A stretch of 64,000 bases of DNA from Anabaena azotica FACHB-119 (GCF_014697625.1 NZ_JACJSG010000036.1:23864-87863), one strand, 5' to 3'; counted from the first letter of the stretch, positions 45,862 to 57,479 are shown. Notes: a model not told the origin generated them from the letters alone. Translations and numbers: made by a program.

Positions 45862-46832
45862 AGAACTTCACCCTTATTTTGTAGAGTAAAATACTGATGT
45901 AAACTGAACAACTAAGAGATGATTATAGAGTCATCTTTAGTTACTAACTTACATGAGGTGGAAAAATTGCTTAGTGTGAAATCCGTTCACTCTCATACAA
46001 CTGTTTTAAGTTGAGTTTCTCTAGTCTCTCATTTTCAACAGATTTCTTTAGCAATCACTCAACAAAAATCAACATTGGTTATGCGGTTACATCTTGTTTT
46101 TTTTAGTATTCAACCTAAACATCAATATCACCATCCCCTTACAGGTTGAGTTCCTTCATTAGTCAATAGTGGAGATATGTAATAATTACCTAAACTCCTC
46201 TACGTTAGGCAGAATAAATTAACTTGAGTTCGACAAGCGTTGTTTTGACCTCTCCCCCAACCCCTCTCTCTTGAAAAGTTCTGATCGCCGGAAGCCGGCG
46301 CTCAGACTTTTCGCTCCTACGAGGAGAGGGGAGTAAGAGGTCATTTATAAAGTAAATATTAAGTAGTGGCGTGTCTAACCTAAAATGTGGCATTAGATTG
46401 GGAAAAAATCGAACGCAGATGAACGCAGATGTTGGCGCAGCCTTTGCTACGCAACACTACCGCGTACCCGCAGGGTACGCAGATGAGTAAGATGATAGAT
46501 TTTCGCACCCTACCCCAAGTTTCAGTTGCGTAAGTCTTGATTAAGTTTTAAAAAGCATTACTCATTTTTGACTTTAATAACTGAATAGCTATATACTAAA
46601 TAAGTATTTACTGCCGCTCCTATCAATTGTGAATGGGAAGGCTTTCTCCGAAACGCTACAAGAATATTTCGAGATCAAGTTTGGCTAAATTAGTGATTTC
46701 TTTAGTCAGAAATCATAGTGAATAGGTAATTATTTTCTACCATCATCAATTACCAATTACCTATTACCAATTACCAAGTTATAGCCATTCCCATCTTAGC
46801 GAGAACAAATTTCAACAATTCAGAGGTAGTTT
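45862..46832. other. Long intergenic region with repeats, no gene
   Basis: About 970 bp. Contains a truncated ACGTGAG-type element (46224-46345, left end TTGAGTTCGACAAGCG) whose first hairpin is split by a GAAAAGTTCTGATCGCCGG/CCGGCGCTCAGACTTTTC hairpin insert; CGCAGATGAA units near 46420; and a GGTAATTA...TTACCAATTACC inverted array at 46725-46790. No tRNA or gene recognised. Confidence 0.6.
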
Positions 46833-48473
46833 ATGCGGATCATGATGATACAACCCAACTATCATTCTGGTGGTGCGGAAATTGCTGGAAATTGGCCGCC
46901 GAGTTGGGTTCCTTATGTGGGTGGGGCGTTGAAGACAGCAGGCTTCACTAATATCCGTTTTATTGATGCGATGACGGATGATATTCCCGATGATGTGTTA
47001 GCTAAAATAATCGCCCAACATCAACCAGATGTAGTGTTAGCTACGGCGATTACACCGATGATTTATCAATCCCAAAAAACCCTGAAGATTGTCAAAGAAG
47101 TTTGTCCCCAAGCAACGACAATTATGGGTGGGATTCATCCTACTTATATGTATAGTGAGGTTCTCAATGAAGCGCCTTGGGTAGATTATATTATCCGAGG
47201 GGAAGGGGAAGAAATTACAGTTAATTTGCTCAAGGCGATCGCCAATGGTACAGATAAGAGCGATGGCGTTCCGCCCACCGTAGGTGAACGCCATGATATA
47301 TTAGGTATAGCCTTCCAAGAATCAGGCAAAGTCATCGCCACACCAGCCCATCCCCCCATTGCTGATTTAGATACTCTAACCCCAGATTGGAGTCTATTAG
47401 ACTGGAGTAAATATATATACACTCCGCTTAACGTGCGGGTAGCTGTTCCCAACTATGCTAGGGGATGTCCATTCACTTGTCGCTTTTGTTCTCAGTGGGC
47501 ATTTTGGCGGAAATATCGTTCCAGCAGTCCCAAAAAATTCGTTGATCAGATTGAAATCTTGGTTAAAGAACACAAGGTAGGCTTTTTCATTCTGGCTGAC
47601 GAAGAACCAACAATTAACAAACCCAAATTTATCGCCCTGTGTAATGAGTTAATCGAAAGAAACTTAGGCGTTCACTGGGGAATTAATACTAGGGTGACAG
47701 ATATATTACGAGATGAGCAAGAATTACCACTTTACCGTCAAGCCGGACTAGTTCACGTTTCCTTGGGGACAGAAGCTGCGGCGCAGTTAAAGTTGAATTT
47801 GTTCCGTAAAGAAACGACTATCGAACAAAACAAACGGGCGATTCAACTTTTAAGGCAAAATGGCATTGTTGCCGAAGCTCAATTTATTATGGGTTTGGAG
47901 AACGAAACCCCAGAGACTATTGAAGAAACCTACAACATGGCGTTAGATTGGAAAGCCGACATGGTAAACTGGAATATGTTTACCCCTTGGCCATTTTCCG
48001 AATTATTTCAGGATTTGGGCGATCGCGTAGAAGTTAGAGATTATTCTCAATACAACTTCGTCACCCCCATCATGAAACCAGACGCAATGGAAAGGGAAGA
48101 CGTTCTCAAAGGTGTATTACGCAACTACGCCCGCTTTTATCTCCGTAAAACCTTCGAGTATTGGTTTGTCAAAGACTCTTTCAAACGCAGGTATCTTTTA
48201 GGTTGCTTGAAAGCATTTGTCAAAACCACCCTCAACAAACGCTTCTACAACCTCAACCGAGTCAAATATAAAGGTTTACACACAGAAATTGAGCTAGGTT
48301 TTGATGAGTCCAAGATTCTCACCCGTGAACAAATAGCCCAACGCAAACAAGAACATCCCGAACTCATGGCAGATGTAAATTTCACCGGAAATATTTCTGC
48401 TTGCGGCGCACCCAATGATCTAGAATATCACGAACCACAAGAAGATTTACCTACAAGTAAGCCTATTAATTGA
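46833..48473 (+). CDS. bchE: BchE-type Mg-protoporphyrin IX monomethyl ester anaerobic cyclase
   Basis: A 546-residue cobalamin-dependent radical-SAM enzyme expected to form the isocyclic ring of chlorophyll without O2. The N-terminal B12-binding domain starts with IQPNYHSGGAEIAGNWPPSW, and the radical-SAM motif CPFTCRFC has C212, C216 and C219. The C-terminal third carries the family FYLRKTFEYWFVKDSF block. Cyanobacteria also use O2-dependent AcsF/ChlA, so this would serve at low oxygen. Residues about 142-152 (KSDGVPPTVGE) look like a repeat-encoded insert. Other B12/radical-SAM methylase-like roles cannot be excluded. Confidence 0.85.
   Translation: MRIMMIQPNYHSGGAEIAGNWPPSWVPYVGGALKTAGFTNIRFIDAMTDDIPDDVLAKIIAQHQPDVVLATAITPMIYQSQKTLKIVKEVCPQATTIMGGIHPTYMYSEVLNEAPWVDYIIRGEGEEITVNLLKAIANGTDKSDGVPPTVGERHDILGIAFQESGKVIATPAHPPIADLDTLTPDWSLLDWSKYIYTPLNVRVAVPNYARGCPFTCRFCSQWAFWRKYRSSSPKKFVDQIEILVKEHKVGFFILADEEPTINKPKFIALCNELIERNLGVHWGINTRVTDILRDEQELPLYRQAGLVHVSLGTEAAAQLKLNLFRKETTIEQNKRAIQLLRQNGIVAEAQFIMGLENETPETIEETYNMALDWKADMVNWNMFTPWPFSELFQDLGDRVEVRDYSQYNFVTPIMKPDAMEREDVLKGVLRNYARFYLRKTFEYWFVKDSFKRRYLLGCLKAFVKTTLNKRFYNLNRVKYKGLHTEIELGFDESKILTREQIAQRKQEHPELMADVNFTGNISACGAPNDLEYHEPQEDLPTSKPIN
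47255..47292 (+). repeat. GGCGTTC...GAACGCC repeat inside bchE
   Basis: GATGGCGTTCCGCCCACCG then TAGGTGAACGCCATG: a small inverted repeat of a kind seen between genes in these genomes (compare GAGACGCTACGCGAACGCC near 11561 and 26505). It is in frame within the bchE coding sequence. Confidence 0.6.
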
Positions 48474-48484
48474 TACTTTGGGAA

Positions 48485-48582
48485 TTGGTAATGGGTAATG
48501 GGTAATTGGTAATTGGTAATGGGTAATGGGTAATTGGTAATAGTAGAAAACAATTACCTATTCGCTATTACCCTTTACCGAA
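48485..48582. repeat. GGTAATG/ATTACCC inverted array
   Basis: About nine GGTAATK units followed by the inverted ATTACC units, between the convergent bchE and the next gene. It forms a long imperfect hairpin. Confidence 0.85.
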
Positions 48583-49248
48583 TTAAGAGGAATACTGCTG
48601 TAAAATCGAAGTCAAAGAATTATGCTTACGCCAATCTAATAAGTCAACCAAGGACTCCTTGCCATCCTCAAAGGGATTTCTCTGTTCTGATTGCATAACT
48701 GTAATTATAGGTTTCTGGGTAGTCTGCTTCCGTCTGGTCGGCCGTGATGTTTGGCTTGGTGCAGAAATGGGCTGAGTCTGGATAACAGGCGGTTGTTTGC
48801 GGGCGCGGGTTGGTGTAGATGGCGCTTGATAAAAAATAGCCTGTCGCTTTTGGACTTGAGGACGCTGTGGTGGCGGGTTAAGTAAACGAAAAATTACTAA
48901 GCTACCACTGGCACAACTGAGAGCGATCGCTACTATCATCCATAAAGGTAGAGGATTGCTATTCTCAGAAGTAATTGTAGTAATTGGTTGCTCAACTACT
49001 GCTGGCACTGGTTCTGACTCGAAAGGTTCCACATCTCCCACATGGGCTATGCTATGCAAAGCCATACCAGCCGTTCCCATAAGTGTTGTAAACACTCCAA
49101 CCAATAAAAGTAAGGGATGACGTGTCAGCAGATAGATAAAAATTTTATAGCTACTGATGGCTACGGATTTACTACTTTTTAGCACTGCTTTAGGTCTTTT
49201 CACCTGATTTAGCTCATGCTTTATGCTCTGATTGTTTTCCATGATCAC
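48583..49248 (-). CDS. Hypothetical membrane protein
   Basis: A 221-residue protein with two membrane segments (about 43-63 and 103-122) separated by an acidic loop, then a basic, proline/glutamine-rich C-terminal region (about 125-190) and a conserved-looking end (EDGKESLVDLLDWRKHNS). Family not recognised. The topology suggests both ends are cytoplasmic. It lies between repeat arrays. Confidence 0.6.
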   Translation of the reverse strand: MIMENNQSIKHELNQVKRPKAVLKSSKSVAISSYKIFIYLLTRHPLLLLVGVFTTLMGTAGMALHSIAHVGDVEPFESEPVPAVVEQPITTITSENSNPLPLWMIVAIALSCASGSLVIFRLLNPPPQRPQVQKRQAIFYQAPSTPTRARKQPPVIQTQPISAPSQTSRPTRRKQTTQKPIITVMQSEQRNPFEDGKESLVDLLDWRKHNSLTSILQQYSS

Positions 49249-49362
49249 TTTCAGATTATTTCCCCTCTAGTTCTTGATTGTACTAAAGGGGCGAGCTAAG
49301 AGGTATCCGTAGCCGATTTAACGATTTTAGTAGTTTTTTTGTGCTATCTAGGCTACAAATTG

Positions 49363-49556
<194 letters not shown>

Positions 49557-49565
<9 letters not shown>

Positions 49566-50663
49566 AGGATTGTGTCTTTCTATTGCCAGTTGGACTAATT
49601 TATCTACTAATTCTGGAAAGGGGATGCCGCTATGGGCCCAGAGTTGGGGATACATACTGGTAGCGGTGAAACCTGGTAGAGTGTTAATTTCATTAATCAA
49701 CACTTCGCCTGTAGCTTCTAAGTAGAAAAAGTCTACTCTGGCTAAACCAGCAGCGTCAACAGCAGCGAAGGCTTGCAAAGCCATGTCTTGAATTTTACTG
49801 CTGATGTCGTTGGGAATAGCGGCAGGGATTAGTAAATCTGCTTTACCTTGGGTATATTTAGTTTCATAATCATAAAAGTCACTATCAAAGGTAATTTCAC
49901 CAACAACGGAAGCTTGGGGTTGGTCGTTACCTAAAACAGCACATTCGACTTCTCTAGCGACAACACCAGCTTCTACAATAATTCGACGGTCATATTGAGC
50001 CGCATTATCTAAAGCATTTTCTAATTCTTGGCGCGATCGCACTTTAGAAATTCCCACAGATGACCCCAGATTAGCTGGTTTCACAAAACAGGGATAGCCC
50101 AAATCCGCTTCTATTTCATCACATAATTTGGGGAATATACAAGGATTAGACCATATCTGCGCTCTAGTCACAGCCTTATATTTCACCTGGGGTATTCCCG
50201 CTTGGGCAAAAGCCATCTTCATGGCTATCTTATCCATTCCCAAAGCGGAACCCAAAACGCTAGAACCGACGAAAGGAATTTGCATCAGGGTAAGTAAACC
50301 TTGAATTGTCCCATCTTCACCATTAGGCCCGTGAAGAATAGGAAACCAAACATCCACCTCCGCCACTTGGGAAGGTGACTGCCAACGTTCCAGGGTTTGT
50401 TGTTGGGGGTTAGATACAATATTATTGTCAGTTGCTGATGGGGATGAGGATTCTAACAGAGGCACACCCGATTTTAGTACAGTTTGCGGTGCTTCTCCTG
50501 CTAACCACCGCCCATTTTTTTGGATATAAAAAGGCAGTATTTCGTACTTACTAGCATTTTCCCCAGCACTGAGAGCTGTTGCGATCGCCCTTGCTGAATT
50601 TATAGATACTTCATGCTCCCCAGAACGCCCGCCAAACAACAATCCCACCCGCAACTTACTCAT
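49557..50663 (-). CDS. ddl: D-alanine--D-alanine ligase
   Basis: A 368-residue ATP-grasp ligase that makes D-Ala-D-Ala for peptidoglycan. Signatures: LFGGRSGEHEVSINSA at the N-terminus, HGPNGEDGTIQGLL (98-111 approx.), CFVKPANLGSSVGISK, and C-terminal NEINTLPGFTATSMYP (Mg/ATP site). Cytoplasmic; length normal (about 350-370). The last codons and TAG stop (PSH-stop) are in a CATTAGT heptamer array. Confidence 0.96.
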
Positions 50664-50709
50664 CTTTACTACCTTTACACACCCGACGCTGATAGCGTAT
50701 CACAATTTT

Positions 50710-50896
50710 GTCAGTTGACAGTTATCAGTTATCAGTTATCAGTTATCAGTTAACAGTTGACAGTGGTCAGTTGACTAATGACTATTGACTATTGACTATT
50801 GACTAATGACCAATGACTATTGACTAATGACCAATGACTATTGACTAATGACTGTGGACTATGGACTAATGACTATTGACTATTGACTGTGGACTA
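50710..50896. repeat. Heptamer arrays (AGTTATC, TGACTAT, TGACCAA)
   Basis: Extended heptamer arrays fill the spacer between divergent ddl and the acyltransferase gene, and one ACTAATG unit supplies the likely acyltransferase start codon. Confidence 0.9.
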
Positions 50897-51751
50897 ATGA
50901 CTTTAACTTTGTCACAAAAGCAACATACCCGCAACACAAAACTCGGATGGTCTTTAGACAAGCGAGATCCAGAGTTTATTAAAGCTGTCATGCCCATGAT
51001 GGGCTTTTTCTACGATTATTATTTTCGCGTGCAAACCAGTGGTTGGGAACACATCCCAGCACAGGAAAAAGTTTTATTAGTTGGTTCCCATAATGGGGGA
51101 ATAGCGGTTCCTGATATGTTTATGATGATGTATGACTGGTTTCGCCGATTTGGAGTAGAACGACCAGTTTACGGTCTGATGCACCCCACGGTTTGGCAGG
51201 TTAGCCCACCGATAGCAGGGCTAATGGCTAAAACTGGGGCGATTATAGCTCATCCGAAAATGGCTTATGCTGCTTTGCGTTCTGGAGCTAGTGTACTGGT
51301 GTATCCAGGGGGAGCAGAAGATGCTTTTCGACCTTATGAACTACGTCATAAAATTTATTTTGCTGGCAGACAAGGATTTATCAAGCTAGCACTGCGGGAA
51401 AATGTACCAATTATGCCGATGATTTCCTCTGGCGCTCACGATACTTTAATTGTATTAGCAGATATATATAAATTTGTCAAGCAATTGCATGATAAAGGAA
51501 TGCCTTGGTTACTGGGTATTGATCCGGTGGTATTTCCGATTTATTTAGGCTGGCCTTGGGGTCTATCGATTGGGCCTTTACCGAATATTCCTTTTCCTGT
51601 GACCATACACACGCGGGTTTGTCCACCGATTGTCTTTGCACATTATGGCAGAGAAGCCGCAAGCGATCGCCATTATGTCAACGAATGCTACAACTTGGTT
51701 TTAACCAAGATGCAGCATGAGTTAGACAAACTAGTGTGTGAGTCTAGTCAT

Positions 51752-51754
<3 letters not shown>
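50897..51754 (+). CDS. Lysophospholipid acyltransferase-family protein
   Basis: A 285-residue PlsC/DGAT-like acyltransferase. Motif I is variant (VGSHNGGIAVPD), followed by GAIIAHPKMAYAALRSG, VLVYPGGAEDAFRP (motif III region) and VPIMPMISSGAH. One or two hydrophobic segments suggest peripheral membrane attachment. Likely acylates a glycerolipid or isoprenoid acceptor; which one is unknown. ATG 50897 is in a repeat unit; an upstream start at 50876 would translate pure repeat. The stop (SSH-stop) is also from CATTAGT repeats. Confidence 0.78.
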
Positions 51755-52914
<1,160 letters not shown>

Positions 52915-54070
52915 CAGTTTTGTTACCCTAAAGGCTTTTTATCCTCTAGTTCTACAGGTTCTATATTCCCTGTAGCTCCGCGTACCTTTTGTACGTATGA
53001 CCGTAAATGATAGATAAATTCCTTTTGACTACAAGGTTTTTCTACAACAATCTGGCAGATAGTCCTAATATCCAAAATGTTGTACTCCTTTTGAATTAAA
53101 TCCCACAAAGGCTGAAAGAAACTCTTCAGCTTGTTAAATTTTAAGGAAAACAGTTGCTCAGAGTTGTCTAATGCAAAAGAATACACCAATACTTTGACAC
53201 CTGAATTTGTGAATAAAGTTTTGCCATGTTGTGCTTGAATTGAACAATGCTTAGAGCAAAAACGCCTTTGAGATGCTTTATGTTGTATCACCTCAAAGTT
53301 CTTTTGGCATAATTCACAAATTAAAGTATATCTAGGCGCTGTCAGTCCTGTTTTCTGCCCTTTTCGAGATTGATGATAAGCTTTTCGCTTTGGACTATTG
53401 AGAAACTTTTCCTTAAATTCAGGGTCTGCAAATCTAGCTTTTGCCTTATCACGAATTTTATTTTTGGCTTCCTGGGTTTGAGTAACACCATACATGGGGT
53501 TTTTATTCCCAATGTTATTCATGCCTCTGACCTTAGCAAAAGATTTCCATTCCTGTTTCAAGTGTTCAAATACAAAAGGAGTGGGTTTGATAAGTTGTCG
53601 TAAGTCTTTTTCTTGGAGAATGGTAACTTTTACATTGTACTCAGACTGAAAACGCTGAACTTTTGGCAGATCATACGTAAAGTTGAAAGAACCCTTGATT
53701 TCAACATATTCACCTGTCTCTAGGCAGAAATCAGGTTTATACCTAACTCCGTCCGAGAGCGTATAGGTTTTGTGTTCGTATGTCCACCCAATGTTCATAT
53801 AGTCCAAATATCTTGCGTAAATGTATTCAAGACTAGACCTAAGACAATGCTCACCGTAAAAACCTGAGTAGCCATAAAAATTACTGGTCATACGTACCCC
53901 CACACTCTTGGAGAGGTTATATTCTAGAAAACAATTGTTTTGCTATCTAGGTTCACTCTCTACGCTGTACGGTGTCAATAGCTTTTTAATTCCATTGATT
54001 ACCACGGGATTAGCTTCTCAGCTTTCCCCGTATTTGCGGGGTTTTTTACGTGAGGCAAATATAATTAAAT
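52915..54070 (-). other. Group I intron (inferred) in nrdJ
   Basis: 1156 bp separating GGT (codon 803) from GAA in the NPCG/E active-site motif. The 5' exon ends in T and the intron in G, as in group I introns. The exon end CGTGTGGT can pair with intron GCCTCACG (about 54048-54055), placing a U-G wobble at the splice site and giving a P1-like helix with one mismatch. A hairpin CCCCGCAAATACGGGG follows. A 12-bp perfect pairing GTACGTATGACC/GGTCATACGTAC brackets the internal endonuclease gene. I could not assign P3/P7 by eye. Reading through the intron hits a stop two codons in, so splicing is needed. Confidence 0.75.
52923..53891 (-). CDS. Intron-encoded PD-(D/E)XK homing endonuclease with NUMOD3-like and zinc-finger parts
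   Basis: About 322 residues from ATG 53891 (GTG 53903 also possible, 326 residues; numbering here uses the longer form). N-terminal nuclease core: RSSLEYIYA, then KPDFCLETGEYVEIKG with D58, E68 and K70, a PD-(D/E)XK arrangement like I-Ssp6803I-type enzymes. Next GNKNPMYGVTQTQEAKNKI (132-150), a NUMOD3-like DNA-binding motif, then a CELC...CSKHC zinc-finger-like pair (196-220). Its last roughly 25 codons overlap the intron's 3' structural region. It would spread the intron by cutting intronless nrdJ. Confidence 0.78.
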   Translation of the reverse strand: MTSNFYGYSGFYGEHCLRSSLEYIYARYLDYMNIGWTYEHKTYTLSDGVRYKPDFCLETGEYVEIKGSFNFTYDLPKVQRFQSEYNVKVTILQEKDLRQLIKPTPFVFEHLKQEWKSFAKVRGMNNIGNKNPMYGVTQTQEAKNKIRDKAKARFADPEFKEKFLNSPKRKAYHQSRKGQKTGLTAPRYTLICELCQKNFEVIQHKASQRRFCSKHCSIQAQHGKTLFTNSGVKVLVYSFALDNSEQLFSLKFNKLKSFFQPLWDLIQKEYNILDIRTICQIVVEKPCSQKEFIYHLRSYVQKVRGATGNIEPVELEDKKPLG

Positions 54071-56479
54071 ACCACACGGATTAAGTCCGTATCTAGCCAA
54101 ACGATGCTCTAATTCATCAGCATCTATTTGGGGGTAATGTTCATTTAACCATTGCTTGGCGTTACCGTCCTCATAAGCTTGCAAAAACTCTTTCTTCAAT
54201 TCTGGAGTTGATAGCAAATCAATATTTGCTCTGGCTACAGCTTCCCCAGCCCATTGAATCGCACCTTCGCCACTGTAATATTGTTTACGTACAGCATCAA
54301 TAGATTCTTGTAGTGTTGGCTTGTGATGAAATACTCTACTGTGATTCGCCATCCGTAAAGAATCACGCTCAGGGTCAATGCGCCAGTTACCGTTTTCATC
54401 TTGCTGCCATAAATTATCTTTGGCATTTGCCCCCAATTGGTCATCGGAGGTGAATTGCCTCATGCCGGCACTGTTAGAAACTAAAATGCCTTCACATACA
54501 AATTCGTGAACATTTGCTACTTCAATGTCGTATGTAGGTGCAGAACGGACATTCATCTCAACCCCTACAACTTTAATTGGAACTAAATCAGTTGCTTCGG
54601 CAAGATATTTTTTAACCGTAGGTAAAGGCATTTGTGTGTGAATACGACCCCAGTGATATTTAGTACTATTCACAATAGGGCGAACCATTGCTTTTGGAAA
54701 GCTGTGGTCTTTAAATGATGCCGGAATTGGACGTTTGTGGGCGGAAAATACCAAAGAATATTGTTCTAGAAAGTCTGAAACACTGGCAAATGCTGCTGCA
54801 CCAACAGTAACTAATTCACCTTCCCATTTTCCTGTCCGCCTGCGGATTGAAGCGCACAGACGAACTGTAATTCCCAAGGATGCGTACAGTGTTTGAATTT
54901 GCTGCAAAAATCTTTGATGAATTGAAGCAACCAAAACGCCTTGTGAATGACACCCATCAGTATCAGCGAGACCTGCTAGGTAAGCTTTGCGAATCTCGGT
55001 TGTACCTAACAAAATACAATCAGGAACTTTCAACGCTTGGAAGGCTTGTCTGAATAACTGGAGGTATTGGTTCAAAGCTGATGAGTTGAACTGTAGCTCA
55101 TAGGCTTTAGTTTTACACTGTTCTGGTGTTGTTATCGTGTAAGTTTTTAGACCAAATTCACTACCAACCTCAATTAAACGTTCTAAAATTTTTGGAGTCT
55201 TTTGATGAACTCGAAATCTTACTCTTGAGCCATCGGAACTAACTGAACCATCACCCTGTAAATAACCGATAAAGTAAGCCACATCAGGAGTTAGAGCTGG
55301 AACTGTAATTGGCTTAGTTTTGCCCTTGATTGTGCCACGAAACTCAGGTAGTTCAGTCGGTGTTCCTGGTAGAGCTTGTGGTACAAATATCAAGCGATCG
55401 CCTGGTTGTAAGTCCTGAGCTTTAATCATTTCGTAATTGCCGAATACATCTGTTAAAACGGCAACTTTGTGGTCGGCTGTACAATCAAAGAAACCATCTT
55501 GAGTGCGAATACGGCAAAGAGATTGTTCACCCTGAATAAAAAAATTGGTAACTGGGTAAAAACCTTTACTTGTCAGCACGCGATCGCCCACACGTACTTT
55601 AGCAATCGGGACTAATCCCGCTTCAGTATGTACTAAAGCATCTTCAGGCAAACAACGTCTTATATTTCCCGCCACAATTGTTACAGCCGCTTCGTCAATT
55701 AGCAGACAGCACTCTACAGAATTTAACTGTCTACCTACTGCTTTATTGAGAATGGCAGCACAGCGTTGATACAATCCGGGTAACTTGACAGGATTAGCAA
55801 CTCCACCAAAGCCTTTCAGGGTTTCTCCGGCTTCGCGCACATCGCTAACATCAACAAATACCTGTACTTCATCAGTGAATCTTTCGTCTGTGGAGAGTTC
55901 CAGCAGGACTTGATAAGATTCTACCCAACCCTCACGGCTATCTCCAACGTGGATAGTAACTTTGTTACCTTCTATAACGGTTTGTGTATATTCACGACGT
56001 AAGTTTTTCGGAGTAGTGCCAATTTCGCCTTGAACGATGACATTTAAGCGATTACGGATAGGTGGTAATTGATGAATATGTTGTGGTTCGATGACAGCCC
56101 CCGTCCCGCAACCCATCATCGCTAGATTCATCATCAACCCGAAGGCTTTCCAGTCTTTGAGGTTGGTGGATGTGCAATTATACGCGCCGGAGAAGTTTTT
56201 GGATTTGTTAATCCAATCTGTACCGCCTACCCACAACCAGCGACCACTGGGTAGGGCTTTTAAATTACGCTGAGACTTTTCTAAAATTGCTACTTCCTCA
56301 GCCGTAAGTTTACCTAACTCGATTAAATCCTTGAGGGTGCGATCGCATACCTCATCCCACGTTTCCCTTAACCCCGCTTCTGTACGGCGGCTATAGGTTC
56401 TAAAAAATACCGGATTGGCAGCCGGGGCAGATTCAGGAAACCTGGCACTCTGACGTTTTCTTTCAAGCTCACGAACCAT
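54071..56479 (-). CDS. nrdJ: Ribonucleotide reductase, adenosylcobalamin-dependent (class II): 5' exon with intein
   Basis: 803 codons encoding the N-terminal half of NrdJ (residues 1-275: FPESAPAANPVFFRTYSRR, PSGRWLWVGGTDW, NCTSTNLKDWKAFGLMMNLAMMGCGTGAV) plus a 394-residue intein (276-669) and a further extein segment (670-803) ending RYGLNPCG, which holds the active-site cysteine. Joined to 51844-52914 and with the intein removed, the enzyme is about 765 residues, normal for cyanobacterial NrdJ. A premature stop lies 2 codons past the exon end, inside the intron. No B12-riboswitch was recognised upstream. Confidence 0.9.
54473..55654 (-). mobile_element. NrdJ intein with LAGLIDADG homing endonuclease
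   Basis: 394 codons inserted between GNIRR and SAGMRQF, which are contiguous in intein-free NrdJ. It starts with Cys1 (CLPEDALVHTEAG, block A) and has the block B T-x-x-H in CTADHKVAVL, two DOD endonuclease motifs (YFIGYLQGDGSV and AYLAGLADTDGC), and a C-terminal block HEFVCEGILVSN followed by Ser as the first extein residue. The usual penultimate His is Ser here. The nuclease motifs look intact, so the intein may still be mobile. Confidence 0.93.
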
Positions 56480-56795
56480 ATAACAAGTTTTATTGCTTAT
56501 TCACAGATTATGACTATAGACCAAGTGGATGGAGGATAAAAGATTGAAAATTTTTCCACTTTACGCTATGCCTTAACTGTACAAATTGCCACATAAGTTT
56601 ATGGTGTATAATGTCTTTTCCTACCTAATAGAGTTTATATACGTAGTTGCAATTATTGACAGTATTTAAAAAGTCTATGAATCAACAAAAATACAAAATA
56701 AAATCAAGTTATCAGCAGAAAAATTAACTAAAATTTAAGGATTGGAATTCATCTTCAACGGAAAGATTGTAGCAAAAATTACAGAATATTAAATT
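56480..56795. other. Divergent promoter region of nrdJ and the PPOX gene
   Basis: 316 bp, AT-rich, without recognisable dispersed repeats, B12-riboswitch or RNA gene. It must hold promoters for both divergent genes. Confidence 0.5.
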
Positions 56796-57374
56796 ATGCC
56801 TCTAGCTCCTTGGCGAAGTGCGATCGCCCATGCCCTCCATCGTAACCGCAGCCTAGTTTATGCCCGCTACCTCCAATTAGCCACAGTCAGGGCGAATGGT
56901 CATCCAGCTAACCGGACTGTAGTTTTTCGGGGTTTTTTAGCAGATACCAATCAATTAAAATTCATTACCGATGCCCGTAGCGATAAAATCGACCAGATAC
57001 AGCAGCAACCTTGGGCAGAGGCCTGTTGGTACTTTCCCAACACCAGAGAACAATTCCGCATCAGTGGCTATTTAACCTTAGTAGGAAGTGATGAATCTCA
57101 CCCTCATCTCCAACCAGCCAGGTTGGCTACTTGGCAAGAACTCAGCGATGCAGCACGCTTACAGTTTGCTTGGCCTCATCCAGGCAAAAATAAAGAAGAC
57201 CAAGCAGCCTTCAACCCACCGCCACCTGATCCCCAAAAACCAATAGCGAATTTTTGCCTATTACTACTCGAACCCAAACAGGTAGACCATTTAGAATTAC
57301 GGGGCGAACCACAAAACCGTTACCTTTATCGTCTTGATGACCAAGAATGGTCTATGCAAGCTGTTAACCCTTGA
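56796..57374 (+). CDS. PPOX-class FMN-dependent flavoprotein (alr4036/Npun_F5749-like)
   Basis: A 192-residue protein of the pyridoxamine-5'-phosphate-oxidase-like split-barrel fold. N-terminal RSLVYARYLQLATVRANGHPANRTVVFRG, in two blocks, and ARSDKIDQIQQQPWAEACWYF match the FMN-binding half, and a C-terminal LELRGEPQNRYLYRLDDQEW block resembles the PNPOx dimerisation tail. Likely an FMN oxidoreductase of unknown substrate rather than true PdxH. Confidence 0.83.
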   Translation: MPLAPWRSAIAHALHRNRSLVYARYLQLATVRANGHPANRTVVFRGFLADTNQLKFITDARSDKIDQIQQQPWAEACWYFPNTREQFRISGYLTLVGSDESHPHLQPARLATWQELSDAARLQFAWPHPGKNKEDQAAFNPPPPDPQKPIANFCLLLLEPKQVDHLELRGEPQNRYLYRLDDQEWSMQAVNP

Positions 57375-57479
57375 TGGGGAGTGGCGAGTAAGAGGGAGAT
57401 CAGAGTTAAAGAGAAAGGGTGAAAGAGGGGTTTGGGAATTTTGGATTTTGAATTTTTAACAGTGAACAGTCAACAGTTC

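Noticed and set aside
54065..56479. nrdJ as a pseudogene truncated after NPCGI
   Set aside because: The break falls at an exact codon boundary. Downstream sequence resumes in phase with fully conserved residues, and the intervening DNA encodes a homing endonuclease and can form P1, so a spliced intron fits better than decay.
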